Shown piece by piece: positions 52,982-64,000 of a stretch of DNA of 64,000 nucleotides; position 1 is the stretch's first letter, and every line of letters begins with the position of its first letter. The translations under genes were made by a program, and so were the position numbers. The stretch lies in contig CM072812.1 in NCBI GenBank assembly GCA_037013495.1, positions 62,342,938 to 62,406,937 of the forward strand, written 5' to 3'. This DNA comes from Hippophae tibetana. Lineage: Eukaryota > Streptophyta > Magnoliopsida > Rosales > Elaeagnaceae. The notes below the pieces were generated by a model. The model saw only the letters and a program-made list of their open reading frames with translations, did not search any database and was not told the origin of the DNA.

Positions 52982-53709
52982 AGACACGCGTTTCTTATGT
53001 GTTGTACTCTCATTTGTACCATGCTTCCATCTCGATTCTTTACACATAGGACAATCATGTAATGTCTCATATTCTTTTCTATAAAGAATGCAATCATTTG
53101 GACAAGCATGAATCTTATAATATTCCATGCCAAATCGACTAAGAGATTTCTTCACTTCATACATTGAAGATGGCAATTCAATACCCTCAGGAAATATACC
53201 GACTAGTAGATTTAGTAATTCTGTGAATCGCTTGTCAGAAAAACCATGTTTTCCTTCACATTGTACAAATGAACCAATCCCAACATTTTAGTGTATTTTT
53301 TGCATTTTGGATGCAATGGTTTTTCGGCATCTTCTATAAGTTTATTAAAGGTTTCGGGATCATCCTCGCATAATTCATCTTCAACACCATGAAACATATT
53401 TTCTGTCTGTACATTATAATAAGATGTATGTAATCCACTCACATTCTTATTTATCTTTTCCCCATGAGTATTATCAATATTTTCTCCATGATAATACCAA
53501 CATTTATAGCTCAAAAGAATACCATTACAGATAAGGTGATACTTAACCTCATCAAATTCATGAAATCGCTCATTTTTACATTTAACACATGGGCATCGAA
53601 TCATACTAGTTCCAGTATTACTATTTCTACAAGCAAATTCCATGAAACTTTCAACTCCAGAAATATAGTCTTGCTCAATTCTACATTTTGACATCCAAGA
53701 TTTGTCCAT
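52982..53709 (-). pseudogene. TNP2-type transposase, N-terminal part (Transpos_assoc domain), CACTA-2
   Basis: Begins MDKSWMSKCRIEQDYISGVE at 53709, followed by FMEFACRNSNT, the zinc-binding-like MIRCPCVKCKNERFHEFDEV and HLICNGILLSYKCWYYHGE, the transposase-associated domain (PF13963 type). After a frameshift near 53255 the frame continues HGFSDKRFTELLNLLVGIFP, SSMYEVKKSLSRFGMEYYKI and HACPNDCILYRKEYETLHDC, entering TNP2. It ends at the element D target site; TNP2 resumes at 46902 with VLWYFPPIP. The start codon is at the expected place for this family. The protein would bind and cut element ends in the nucleus. Confidence 0.88.
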
Positions 53710-54109
53710 TTTCTATTAATGACGTTAATTAAACATATTACTTAATTATGTATACAATGAATATATTTTAAGTATTATTATATATAAATTTCCAAATTAT
53801 TAGAATATATATCAAAACATACATAATACAAAACAGTTATCATTTTAATCATTTTATAAAACTATGTCTATACAAATTAAAAAATAAGCAACATGCTAGC
53901 ATGAATATATAAAAACCAATCACTTTAGTTGATTCTACTTTCTAAGCATTTACTATATCATAATTAAAAAGGAATATTAATTATACGTATATAACATTCT
54001 ATAGAAGTATATGGGGACTACTATAGTAACATATTTAACATTTTAACACATAAGTAGCATATATAAATAAAAATAATAATACTACTTAGTTATTAGTTAT
54101 TATTTGATT

Positions 54110-54140
<31 letters not shown>

Positions 54141-55480
54141 TATTTAAATTATTGAGTTTATAAATATATATTTATAATTTTTTAAGAATCAATAGATAGC
54201 ACGTATAACTATTATACCAATATAATTTTTTACAAATTAAAAAATATATATTATTTTTCCTCTATTCACTACTTAATAAAATATAATTATTTATATATAA
54301 ATAAATTTATCCACGCACAGTAAACCCTGAGATTTCATATATTATTTCCACATAAAATAAGTCAAAAATAATAACAAGCAAAATAAAAAACATACCTAAA
54401 TCAAAAATTTATACAAAAAATAAAACAAACTGAATAATAAGTTGCAAAATTATACTTAATAAAATATAATTATTTATAATATATAAATAAATTTATCCAC
54501 GCACAATAAATATATATAATCCATCAAACTTCGAAGGGAATGGGTTAGGCCAAAAAAAATATTTTTTTTTCTTTTCCATCAAAATCTAATTCTATTTTTT
54601 CCTTCAAAATTTAGGGAAAAAAAAATTTATAATATGACAGTAAAATGATCATCAAAATTAGTAAATACGTTTGATAGTATCATACGATGCCAGGTTTTAG
54701 ATATTACATCAAAATAATTGTGCACGAAAACTCTAAAAGAAATTATGAAAATTATAAACGAGAAATAATTTTAGTCTCCCTAAAATGTAAAATATTTAGA
54801 CAAATAAGTAAAACCATAACAAAGAGAGGAGTTAAATGCTACAAAAATTAAGAAATTCTTTAAAACCAGGGTCTCAATTACATTACATATCTCCAGTACA
54901 TAAAAAAGAAACCCATAACAAATAGCTAGCGTTCATGATCAAATACTTAGTCTAGATAAAAACCAAACATTTTTAAAATAGAAACATGTAGCAAGGTAGC
55001 TATTGGCTCAACTCAACAGTAACTTAAGCTATTTAAATATAAAAATCGATTTTTTTTTGTTTTTTTATATTTTAATGAAGCAAAAGTAAAAGAACTAAAA
55101 ATAAATAACAATAAGTAATTAAATTTGATTTAGAAACTAAGAAGATATATAGGAAAATATCTAGGAATACTTAAAGTTTCTAAACATGTGAATCATTAAA
55201 ATCTCCCAAATATAATTATCAATTAATTACATGATCAATTGAATCCAATATAATATGTATTTCTCTCTCAATTAGACTATACACCATATAGTAATTAACC
55301 TAACCACACTATCATGCTAATTAAATTGCATACATAAGAATCATACATATTTGCCTAAAAACTATGTATATTATTTAATCAAGATAAACAATTAAATAAT
55401 TATCTCAAATCTATTTAATTGCCTTTGTAGATCAATTGTTAGCAAAAAAATAATAGTCAAAAATCAGATTAAATAATATA
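53710..55480. other. AT-rich region upstream of the CACTA-2 transposase, with a local duplication
   Basis: No ORF. Probably the 5' non-coding part of CACTA-2 at first, then unassigned sequence. A (TA)n run is at about 54117-54142. ACTTAATAAAATATAATTAT...AATTTATCCACGCACA occurs twice (54271-54320 and 54452-54509), a direct duplication about 185 bp apart. I could not find the CACTA terminal sequence (a reverse complement of CACTACTACAAAAATAGGC) here. Confidence 0.5.
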
Positions 55481-57110
55481 ATTATAATGAAATCATAATT
55501 AGGATAAAATATTAGATTATCACATGGTAAAAATTTGATTTATAAGAACCCTAGATTAATAAATTGACTAGATATAATTTTATTCATAAATATCAAATGC
55601 TTCATAATTAAGATATTAAAGATATGAATTAAGATTACTGATTCTTCCTTTCTAATAAGAAAATAAAATATCCTAAGAAAGGGATTAAATTCTTTTAATA
55701 ACAACATCCCAATTAATATCATAAGGTTGTTATTATAGATTGACTAATTATTAAATTATGATTTATTTCTAAAGAATTAATAAACCATCTAATTACTGCT
55801 TAAGGTCAAGCATGTAATTAGACTTTTATTCAAGGTGTTAAAGTTAGAGTTAGGTTTATTATATAAGTTCTAGAAACTAACTTTCACATTTTTAAATCTA
55901 TTATGAAAAATATGTCATCAATATATTTTTAAATAATGAAGCTTATAAAAATCCTTGAAATAGAACATAACTCAATATAAGATTTAGCTAGTAAATATAT
56001 AATATTTGAGAGTACTACTCTAAATCAAATTGAGAGAATTAAATCTTAAATCCTAAATATAACTCTCTTGTTTGTTATGAAAAATATTGAGTCAATTTAG
56101 TTCTCTATAATAATTTTTTTAAAATCTTAATGAAGGAATAAAACTTTAATTATTTTATCAAAAATGTTTACCTACTTTAATATTTCACAAACATAACAAT
56201 ATTACTAATATCTCATATTATTTATAGTTAAACATGCATTTTTCAATAAATGATCAACAAATTAAACATAGCACATAAAATAACATATAAAGATAATTTG
56301 AAAAAACAAATACATTTAAATTATACCTCAAATGTATTCTTACAAAATCAAAGTATTGTTTCTGGTTTGGAAAACCTCCAAACAGAATTGTCAACACTGT
56401 TTATTGTATTGAAACTAAAGCTCCTACATAAACTAAAATTGTTCAACTCTTAATTGAGAGAAGAACTTTGATATTAAAGAAAATAAAATCTCAAGAAAGC
56501 TTAAGATAAATCTAGAGAGACATAAAAGGAATAGGGATATGAAATACAATGCAATTGGGGTCCATTTTATAGGTGTAGAAAAGGAGAAAATGATAGATCA
56601 TAAGACTTGCATTATAGCACGATTCTTTCCCTACTGCGGCTTGATACAAGGTGTAACTAGTTGGAATGCAATCCATTACACATGTGTCACAACACACAAC
56701 ATATCCATGCCATGGTACGTATCAATTCTGGAATGCGTGACATTCAATCCGTTAACCTCACACCATAGAACTGACAAATTCAACACTATGGCCCATGTCC
56801 TTCTAATCAACTTATAACACTTACTTTCTTGTATACCCTTTTTCAAGATTCATAACATAAGAAATGCTTTAAATTTGTCATTCCTTTTAAGCATCAATGT
56901 TGTAATAGAGTGCTTTTAGATATATTCTTTAAGTGTTTGATCAATCAAATCATTTTGAAGCAAAATTAGTTGAAAAACAACAAAACGTACGTGTGATTCT
57001 GAAAAGATAGATTTCCTTTAAAAGATAGTAAAACTAAGTAAATACAAATATATGTAATCATTTAACATAGATAAAATCATGACATATTTAGTGTTTTTAA
57101 GCTCTCATCG
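55480..57110 (-). repeat. Diverged Athila-type LTR (H1)
   Basis: Reads collinearly with the solo LTR 1562-3429 but at much lower identity: ACTACTCTAAATCAAATTG near 56013 matches ACTACTGTAAATCAGACCG, CTACTTTAATATTTCACAAA near 56172 matches CTATTTAATATTTCGCAAGC, GGAAAACCTCCAAACAGAAT near 56369 matches GGAAAAACTCCAAGCTGAAT, and the end ATAAAATCATGACATATTTA...CTCTCATCG matches ...CACTCATCA. The GC-rich U3 is absent. Left limit uncertain. A different Athila family or subfamily. Confidence 0.7.
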
Positions 57111-59699
57111 ACTACAAATTTGGTCTAAAGAGGAACTCTGTGATTTTCAAATAATTCCACAAAATTCATAAAACAAATAATAGACCTAAACTTTCTTTCA
57201 CAAAGTTTGGGTTTGAAAATTCTAAAGAAATAAGTTAATAATAAAAGATAAATGATAGATTAGTTCATACAAATTTCAGGCAGACATACAAATAATTAAA
57301 TTATGCTTATTTTCTATGAAATTACCAAAATATTTAACTTCACACCTTCGTAGGGACCAATAATTTAAACTCTCATTTAAACATGACTAAATTAGATTTT
57401 AGATTCATGTATCTTAAATATAACTTTCAAATTTTAAATCTATTATGAAAAAATATCGTTGATGACTATGAAAATAGAATCATTAACGTAATTTTTTACT
57501 AAATATTTACTTGTTTTATTTAATAAATAGTATTTTTATGGCCAAAAAATTAAAATATAAAATTTTTTAGTGAAAAGGGGTGAAAATATAATTTTTTCCA
57601 TTTTTTGGGATTTTTTAAAAAATTTTATGAATTTTTAACGTAGAACCACTCAAAAGGTGCCATGTGGTATGCCACACAAGCATAGAGGAAAAACATGTGT
57701 CACATGTCAGCACATCGTTCAATCCAAGTTCGGGAATCGATCAACGCACTATGCCACATGTCACCATGCCATTGTTGCATGCGTTCCACCCGTGTGCCAC
57801 TCCATCTGTTTCTGCGAATCACGCCGTGCCACGTGTTGTTGACTCGATGAGCGTTGACTCTCACTAATCTCCCCTGCCATGCGTCACTCCATGATTCGAC
57901 CAATGAATTTTTTATGCCACGTGTCGCACTGTGATTGGAAGAAACTATCAATTTTGCTTGTTTTGATCGTAGCCCTTGATCTGAAGCTGATCGAATGGTC
58001 TAGATCACACTTGAGCTTTATTTAAGCCTCTAATCACTCCATAAACCCTAATTTGCCTCTATTAGCATAATTTTAGTCAGTTTTTAGAGGTAAAAAGAGA
58101 GAAAATACAAAAATATTCTAGAGAAGACACAATTTTGGTGGAGATTCAAGAGGAAATTAATTCTACAATTCAAGATCTTCATTGTATTTCTTTTTATACT
58201 TTCTTTTTTATCAATTTTATGTCTTTCTTTATGAAAAAATATGAGTTTTATGAACACAATTATGTGTAATTAATTTATTAATCTAGGGATTTTATGAACC
58301 CAATCTTCACCATGTGATGATCTCATATATCTTTTTAGTCACAAAATCTGATATAACTAATTATTGCTATTTACTTTTAGTTATTTTAATTTTGCTTCCT
58401 TCAAATATAAAAACACCAAAAAAAATTGATTTTTTTTATTTTTAGTTTTGAAAATTAGTTTATAATAAAATAATCTCTGTGGGAACGATCTTTATTTATC
58501 ATTAGATTACTTGTTGTGATACATATATTTGCGTATTCATTGCACACACAATTTGTGTGGCGATCAATCGTCAATATATTTCTTAATAATAAATCTTATA
58601 AAAAAATTGAAATAGACTATAATTCTAAATTAGATCTAGATTCATTAATCTGAAATCTTATTTTCATATTTTAAATTTATTATAAAAATATGTCATTAAT
58701 ATATTTTGATAATAAACTTTGTAAAAATTCTTGAATAGAAAATAATAAGTGTTTAATTATTATAAAAAATATTCCCCTAAATAATTTATACAAGCATATC
58801 AACATAACTAAAATCACATTATCACAATCAATTAGACATGTTAAAAATAATAAATTATCAATAAATTACTTATAACAAATTCAAGAAATGTAACATTATT
58901 TACTAAAAAGAAATAAGAATATAGATTAGATTTATATCCAAAAGATGGATGCACGGTTATGCCCTACTCCACAGAAAAGGTATTAACCTTCACAATATCC
59001 TATAAATTCTAGTAACATTTTTGTATCACCTAATCTAGATTAACTCTGTATTACTATCTCCTATTTTTGATAACATAATCTAAACTGTTTAAAAATTATA
59101 CATAGAAATAAAACTTGTAACCCTCAATATTGATAGAAACTTGAAATAAAACTAAACCAAAGTTAAGAGGAGACTGAGGAACGCTTAACTGCTATTGGTG
59201 TGCTTTTCAAAGGGGCTAAGGGATTATATTTAAAGCTAGGAAATACACTAAAATAAGGAGGAAAATGTAGATCGTGAGTTATTTTTTAATGGATGTTGTG
59301 GCATACTTTTATCCCTACCATGGCATGCATTTAAATTATAATTTGATACACTCGTATCATGCCACACATTAATCATCGCCATGACCCGTGTTAAACTATG
59401 TCTCCACATTTTTTTGTATTTCACCCCCATTATATTTGGTCATAATATATGTAAGGCTTACATATGTCGTTTTCTTATTTTTTCTAGTTGCAATTAAGTG
59501 CTTTTAGTTACAATTCTTCAAGTGTTTGTCAATTGAATCATTTTGAAGCCAGAAATACTTGAAAAATAACAAAACTTACCCGTGATTTTGAAAATATAGA
59601 TTTGCTAAAATAATAATACAATTAGGAAAATAAAAACATATTTTGACACTAGAGTACAAATAAATCATGTAATATTTAGTCCTTCTTAAGCATTCATCA
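57111..59699 (-). repeat. Second diverged Athila-type LTR (H2), interrupted by solo LTR F
   Basis: Directly abuts H1. 57111-57459 and 58572-59699 together match the same LTR pattern (CTTCACACCTTCGTAGGGAC near 57340, TATTATGAAAAAATATCG, GAAATAGACTATAATTC, ending TAAATCATGTAATATTTAGT and CATTCATCA). The two adjacent LTRs H1 and H2 have no internal region between them. Confidence 0.65.
57460..58566 (+). mobile_element. Solo LTR F inside LTR H2
   Basis: TGATGACTATG ... GTGTGGCGATCA, 1107 bp, flanked by perfect ATCGT duplications (57455-57459 and 58567-58571). A CTTTATTTAAGCCTC promoter-like sequence (58015-58029) and the CTCTGTGGGAACGATC block near the end are typical of plant gypsy LTRs in plus orientation. 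The U3 carries several GCCACGTG- and ACATGTGTCACATGTC-type motifs (57658-57925). A second copy of its start is at 63513. Confidence 0.92.
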
Positions 59700-61480
59700 A
59701 TAGTTGAGGAATTGTTTTAATATTATATGTGATGAACTCTAAGAAGTTGTGTTCCCAATAGGTTTGACCATCACCATTACACTAACTTCTTTTATAGGCA
59801 AAGGTTTCTCAAAATCCTCTATGTGTGGATTATTTTTTATATATGTAAGGTTATATCATAATCAAATAGAGAAAGAAAAAAGAGGGGTGTTATGAGATAA
59901 AACCTAAAGAAGACAAAATGTTGATAGGGAATTGAATGATGGTAGAGAACAAAATACTTCCCATATGTTAAATCCTATCATTTTTGTTGTGGAATTCCTT
60001 TGTGCAAAACACTTAGTTTGTATTGTCATCCTCTATGTAAGATCAATTACTATCAGTCTAATATTGAACACACTCGCATAGTATGTTACACTTTTTATGT
60101 TTTCATGATACATATACCACCGGGGGGTAGAGAGCATATAGTTGGCATGTTTATGTTGTGTATATGCACTGGGTTCATTCTTTATGTTAGTGAGAATTTG
60201 TGGAAAATCAATTGGATTTTTTTTTAAATAAAATGACTACTTTTTAGAGCTTGTCAAGTGGTCAACGAGATAGTTAAAGAGGAAGTAGGTGAGAAATTAT
60301 GGCCATTATTCTCATTAGGATGGATATTATCCTCATCGGGGTAATTGATGTGGACTAATGGAGATGGTCAACAAGGTTCATGGAAACTCAAGGGTTTTCT
60401 ATACATATTCCCCTCAATTGTATTGATATAATCAATTAGAAAGCGTGGGAAAACTATGGTAGTTTGCAAACCCATGTTTTTAAGTGAAAAATATTTTCTA
60501 AATAAACTCTATATCAATAAAACATTGAGTGTCATTTCATATAGTTCATATGTTGAGTGATTTGTTAAACTTATTTTTTGGTGGGTTAATTAATTAAAAT
60601 TTGATTAATACCAAGTCATAATTGTATCTAGTAACATAAGCATGGGATTGCATTTACAGTAGGTTCACATATTGGGATGTCGATCGTTATACCATATCAA
60701 GTCATGGTGGGGCTTTGGAGGAGAAATAGTTCAGAAGGAATTTTAGTCATAGTTGAGTGTAGTGCTCCAACTAGTATAGGTATTAACTAGCATATGTTGT
60801 CTTAGATTTTGAACCATTGATTTGCATTTATTATTGAATTCCTTGTTACCGATTGGTATTGCCTTAAGCAACAATCTTATTTGAGTTTACTATGTTATAT
60901 TCCCATGTTTGTATGATCATATATTGTGATAGTAAAATTAGGATTGAATCTAAATATATTCCTATATAGTAGAATCTGATTGGGATTGGGAAGCATTTCA
61001 TTTCTATTACATGTTGTTGATTCCATGGCTATTGTTGTTTCCTTGTTATGTGCTAGTTGCTAATTACTTATCTATCTATTGTTGTGTTATAAACTAGCTA
61101 ATTTTCTTTCTTTAATAGTGAATTACTGATTATTTTCATATGATCTTTATTTCTACTAAGTTTAAGATTTGGGTGAGTCCTATGGTATTCGTATCACCTT
61201 ATCTTCATTGTGCACCAAGTTTTGGAATTTTCACCATGTGTCTCAAAAAATATGTAAACATGCCACTGATAAATTAATTTTTTTTTCTTCTTTACAAAAG
61301 GCCATTTGAAAATATAGAATATTCTCTAATAAAAACATCCAAAGAAACTAATAAAAAACAATGGGAAGGATTCAATTTTGGGACTTTGGACACCAATTTC
61401 ATTATTTTTGGGATCAGTTTAATTTGCATAGAGAAATTAGAGAGAAGTCAGAGAATTTTGTGGAATGTGTGGATCTCTTA
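59700..61480. other. Unassigned sequence, includes a dispersed repeat
   Basis: No coding similarity recognised. 60640-61210 resembles 17600-18300 and 25320-25800 in scattered blocks (ACCATAT...GTCATGGTG..., TTGTTACCGATTGGTATTGCCTTAAG, CACC...GTGCACCAAGT). Probably part of an LTR or leader of an unidentified retroelement. Confidence 0.4.
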
Positions 61481-62300
61481 TGATGTCCATGTATATATTG
61501 AGAATTGCATGTACACATATTGATTACATAGGGGGTACACATCAAAGGGTGTTAGAGGGTTACAAGAATAAAACAAAACGCATTTAAAGCTTAAGGTCTA
61601 CCACACCTTGGCTCGGTCTAGAGGTCAGCCTTCCAACACCAAAGGTCCTATGCATAGGCAAACCTATACGACTCATGTCATTATTGGCATAGGCATAGGT
61701 AATTCTTCCTAGGATGACTCATTTGAAGGCTCAAGTTGTTAGTTGGATCAGGGTCCAGATCGAACCATATGTCTTAACATCGAGTCCAACTACTCATTCA
61801 GCTTGGGTCCTCAACAGGGGTGGAACAGTAATACTAGGGTAGCAGATATGAATAATTCATCTCCCCTAATAAATGATTGTCAAATGATTGAAGAAAGAAA
61901 TATGGACCTTTAAATAAGGAGGAGCTTGGCCTTCTCTTTATTTCATCATTTCCTACATATCAAACAAAAATTGGAACAAAAAATGCTTTGTCACCTCAAA
62001 TCGAGCCATATAAGTGCTCATTTTAGTGGTAAGAAAATCAGTATGGCACATAGCTTATTTTCTTGTGTTTTAAAAGGAAAATTCCTTGAGTCTAATAGTT
62101 TTCTACTTTCTTTTCATATTAGGTTTAAAGAATCACTCACCTTTTTACTTTCAAACTTGACCTAGGTAATTTCTAATTCTCGTGCCTTACCTTTTTTATG
62201 TTTTATGATATTTTATAGAGACAATAAAAAGAGAAAGAACTTTGGACTCATCCTACTAGGAGAGCCTACAATATCCCACTTTCTTAGGACACGCAAAAAG
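61481..62300 (+). promoter_or_regulatory. Promoter-like region (possible LTR) upstream of the PF04195-like gene
   Basis: CTTTAAATAAGGAGGAGCTT (61909-61928) is TATA-like, preceded by a GC-richer stretch (61600-61830) containing repeated AGGCATAGG(T)/CATAGGCAAACC motifs and followed by a leader up to the ATG at 62308. This layout suits an LTR plus leader, but I could not define ends. Confidence 0.35.
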
Positions 62301-62307
62301 TGACACT

Positions 62308-63076
62308 ATGGGGTCAAAAAATAAGACAAGTACTTCGAGCGAAGGGGGTCTATCTGAGCCTCGACCATCTACCTCCATGTCTTATTCATAGGCAATACCT
62401 ACAATTAGGTTAAACGTGCTTTATACTCAAATATATTTGCCAAGGTCATAGAGAAAGAAGATGAGGAAGAAAGTAACTGGTGAACCCACAAGTCGTACCA
62501 AGGGAGAGCAGTGGGTTATCTCCTCAGGTTGAGGAGAGGATAAGGAGAACATACAACATTCCCTTCTTGGTTCAAATAATGATCCCTGGGCTGGTTTTTC
62601 TTGATAGTAACCCATCTCTAGTTGAATGGATAGTCTTCCAAGAAAAGGCCATATGGTTGGGGATAAGATTTCATCTGTACTCCTTTGTAAGGAAATTGTT
62701 TACAAGGACTTAACTCACACCAAGCCAATTGATGCCAAATGGGTTATGGTACCTACTTTGTCTCACACTAAAATGCAGAGAGCTCGGCGTTGAAGTAGAA
62801 TCCTACAAACATGAGAAGGGTCTACATGTCTGTGAAACAATATTGGGGCATAAATGTGATCCTCCTCTAAAAATGAGAAGAATTGGAAGGAGTATTTCTT
62901 ATACATTTCTAGTTTGTGTGGAGACCCCAAATAGAGATGCTAAGCGGATAAGGAGAATTTGTCCTAACACCGAGGTCATGATAAATAATATGGGTTCCTT
63001 TATCACAACCTTAAGCAATGAGGCCAAGCAAAGATTGGCCTATATCCAAAACTATCTGCCCAATAAGACTCCATAG
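62308..63076 (+). pseudogene. Plant 'putative gypsy type transposon' (PF04195/Transposase_28-like) coding remnant
   Basis: An N-terminal piece starts MGSKNKTSTSSEGGLSEP at 62308 and stops early. After a frame change, 62480 onward reads SPQVEERIRRTYNIPFLVQI, MIPGLVFLDSNPS, EWIVFQEKAIWLGIRFHLYS and FVRKLFTRT, a TAA at 62711-62713, then, in the same frame, LTPSQLMPNGLWYLLCLTLK and on to KQRLAYIQNYLPNKTP, with a stop at 63074-63076. The pattern IPxxVxxxxP...F.E.A...GLRFPLHPF...L...PxQLxPNxWR matches this plant family from memory. These proteins occur as gag-like parts of some plant gypsy elements; the function is not established. Two breaks make it a pseudogene. Confidence 0.6.
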
Positions 63077-63512
63077 AGGTAGCTACAAAACACCATGTTC
63101 TTTATTACTTATGAGTTGATGAGGCCAGGCTCAATAGAGCTGCCACACAGGATTATTCATAAGCCATAAACACTCTCCAAGCATCAAACCCCTCCCACAT
63201 ACTATGGGGGGAGGTTCGAAGAGCTCTATAATGATGGTGAAATGGCTTTGATACCACAAATATCTTGTTTTTTTTATTTAGCATGTGCTTGTAAAACTAA
63301 CACCATTTTTATATCTTTGTATATAACATTGAGTTAACTACTTTTGAGCTATTGATATGGTTTTACAGTATGCTTATTAAAGAGGAGGTAAGCTCTCAAA
63401 AAGCTACACCTCCTTTACAAGGGACAAGCTCTTCTAAAGGAAAGAATATGAGTTAGCCTTCTTGGTAAAAGGCCATCCTAACCCTGTGAAAGAGGAAGAA
63501 GAAGTTGACCAT
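63077..63512 (+). other. Degenerate coding-like continuation, no clear gene
   Basis: Follows the PF04195-like remnant in all frames with stops. Contains CTCCCACATACTATGGGGGG-like and AAAGAGGAAGAAGAAGTTGA stretches that could be decayed acidic coding sequence. Ends at the LTR start at 63513, preceded by ACCAT. Confidence 0.35.
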
Positions 63513-63770
63513 TGATGACTTAATGAAAATAGAGTCATTAGCGCACTTTTTTACTTACTATTTACTTATTTCATTCAATAAATAGTATTTTAGGGCTAAA
63601 AATATTAAAATATAAACATTTTAGTAAAAATCGGTGAAAATATAATTTTTTGAATTTTTTTGGAATTTTATGGACTTTTTATGAATTTTTACTACAGGAC
63701 TAATCAAAAGTTGCCACGTGGCATACCATGAAAGAAGATTAGTTGACTAGGCAAGCCACGTAGAGGCCAC
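63513..63770 (+). repeat. Partial F-family LTR
   Basis: TGATGACTTAATGAAAATAG onward matches the first 230-260 bp of solo LTR F (57460): AATAAATAGTATTTT, GGTGAAAATATAATTTTT, TATGAATTTTTA, then GTTGCCACGTGGCATACC. The similarity fades near 63770, where the LTR seems truncated and joined to integrase-like sequence on the other strand. Confidence 0.7.
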
Positions 63771-63859
63771 GCAAGTAGGGACATCGAATCAACTTGTTAG
63801 AAGATCATGTCTGACCATTGATGTGTGGATAATATGGCATTGAATGGTACATCTTGATG

Positions 63860-64000
63860 TTGTACTTGATGGAAAAAAAAGCTTTGATGTTACTGCCCAT
63901 AAACTATCTTCCATTATCAATAACAAGCTTCTTGGGTAGGCTGAAGCAATAAATTATAGATTTCTAGATAAACCAAATCACTTCCTCTTATCATATCCTT
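63860..64000 (-). pseudogene. Ty3/gypsy integrase core scrap, running off the window
   Basis: Minus-strand reading gives EEVIWFI, a stop, KSIIYCFSLPKKLVIDNGR, a stop, then FMGSNIKAF. This resembles the FIWxxIICRFGIPxxxVxDNGxQF stretch around the second catalytic Asp of plant gypsy integrases (not the Athila ISDRGSHF version seen in elements A and C). Two stops in about 40 codons show advanced decay. The rest of the element lies beyond the window. Confidence 0.6.

Larger units (their letters stand above)
26535..53709 (-). mobile_element. CACTA-2: large CACTA (En/Spm) transposon with three retrotransposon insertions
   Basis: The left (3') terminus is CACTACTACAAAAATAGGC at 26535, the CACTA signature, with subterminal repeats up to 26700. 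Reading on the minus strand from 53709: transposase-associated domain, TNP2, DUF4218, a C-terminal region with DUF4216, then Transposase_24, DUF8039-like and Ulp1-protease modules down to 27671. Insertions: D (46904-52981), C (30775 to about 41790) and E (28095-30118). Without them the element would span about 8 kb up to 53709. I could not find the matching right terminus; it may lie in the AT-rich 53710-55000 stretch or be lost. ATT precedes the left end, but a 3-bp duplication cannot be confirmed. Confidence 0.88.

Noticed and set aside
53710-55480. Right terminus of CACTA-2
   Set aside because: I looked for the reverse complement of the left terminus (ending GTAGTAGTG) and for AGTCGG subterminal units and found neither.

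Overview
This window is repeat-dense, strongly AT-rich nuclear DNA of a flowering plant. I found no intact host gene. Almost everything I can identify is a transposable element or a remnant of one, nested several layers deep, as in a heterochromatic or pericentromeric plant region. The plant assignment rests on Athila-type Ty3/gypsy polyproteins, a CACTA (En/Spm) element with TNP2, DUF4216/4218, Transposase_24 and Ulp1-like modules, and a primer-binding site resembling the 3' end of plant tRNA-Asp. I cannot name the species.

Layout. 1-3868 is a CACTA fragment (CACTA-1, minus strand) holding a solo Athila-type LTR (1562-3429, target duplication GAGTC). 3869-17411 is a minus-strand Athila-like element (A), split inside its integrase by a plus-strand relative (B, 5919-13575). 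17412-26534 holds poorly recognisable sequence, a gypsy LTR with its upstream spacer (about 20330-23529), a coding scrap and a Ty1/copia GAG-pre-integrase remnant. 26535 to at least 53709 is a second, larger CACTA element (CACTA-2, minus strand). It keeps its left terminus and most coding modules but was hit by a solo LTR (E, 28095-30118), an Athila element (C, 30775 to about 41790) and a gag/pol-less Athila derivative (D, 46904-52981). 53710-59699 is AT-rich DNA followed by two diverged, adjacent LTRs, one carrying a perfectly delimited solo LTR (F, 57460-58566). 59700-64000 holds a dispersed repeat, a promoter-like region, a decayed PF04195-like gene, a second F-family LTR start and an integrase scrap.

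How the pieces fit. Several insertions are dated relative to one another by target-site duplications and by the CACTA-1/CACTA-2 comparison, which supplies pre-insertion sequence for LTR hits. Every pol gene is broken. Many in-frame stops and several motif losses have the form C-to-T or G-to-A, as expected from decay of methylated cytosine.

Most notable: element C carries two divergent gag genes in tandem. A paired-hairpin module follows the coding blocks of the Athila-like elements and recurs between the two gags. C and D share two tandem leader hairpins with similar loops but different, internally complementary stems. CACTA-2 also retains all four expected Ulp1 catalytic residues across small exons.
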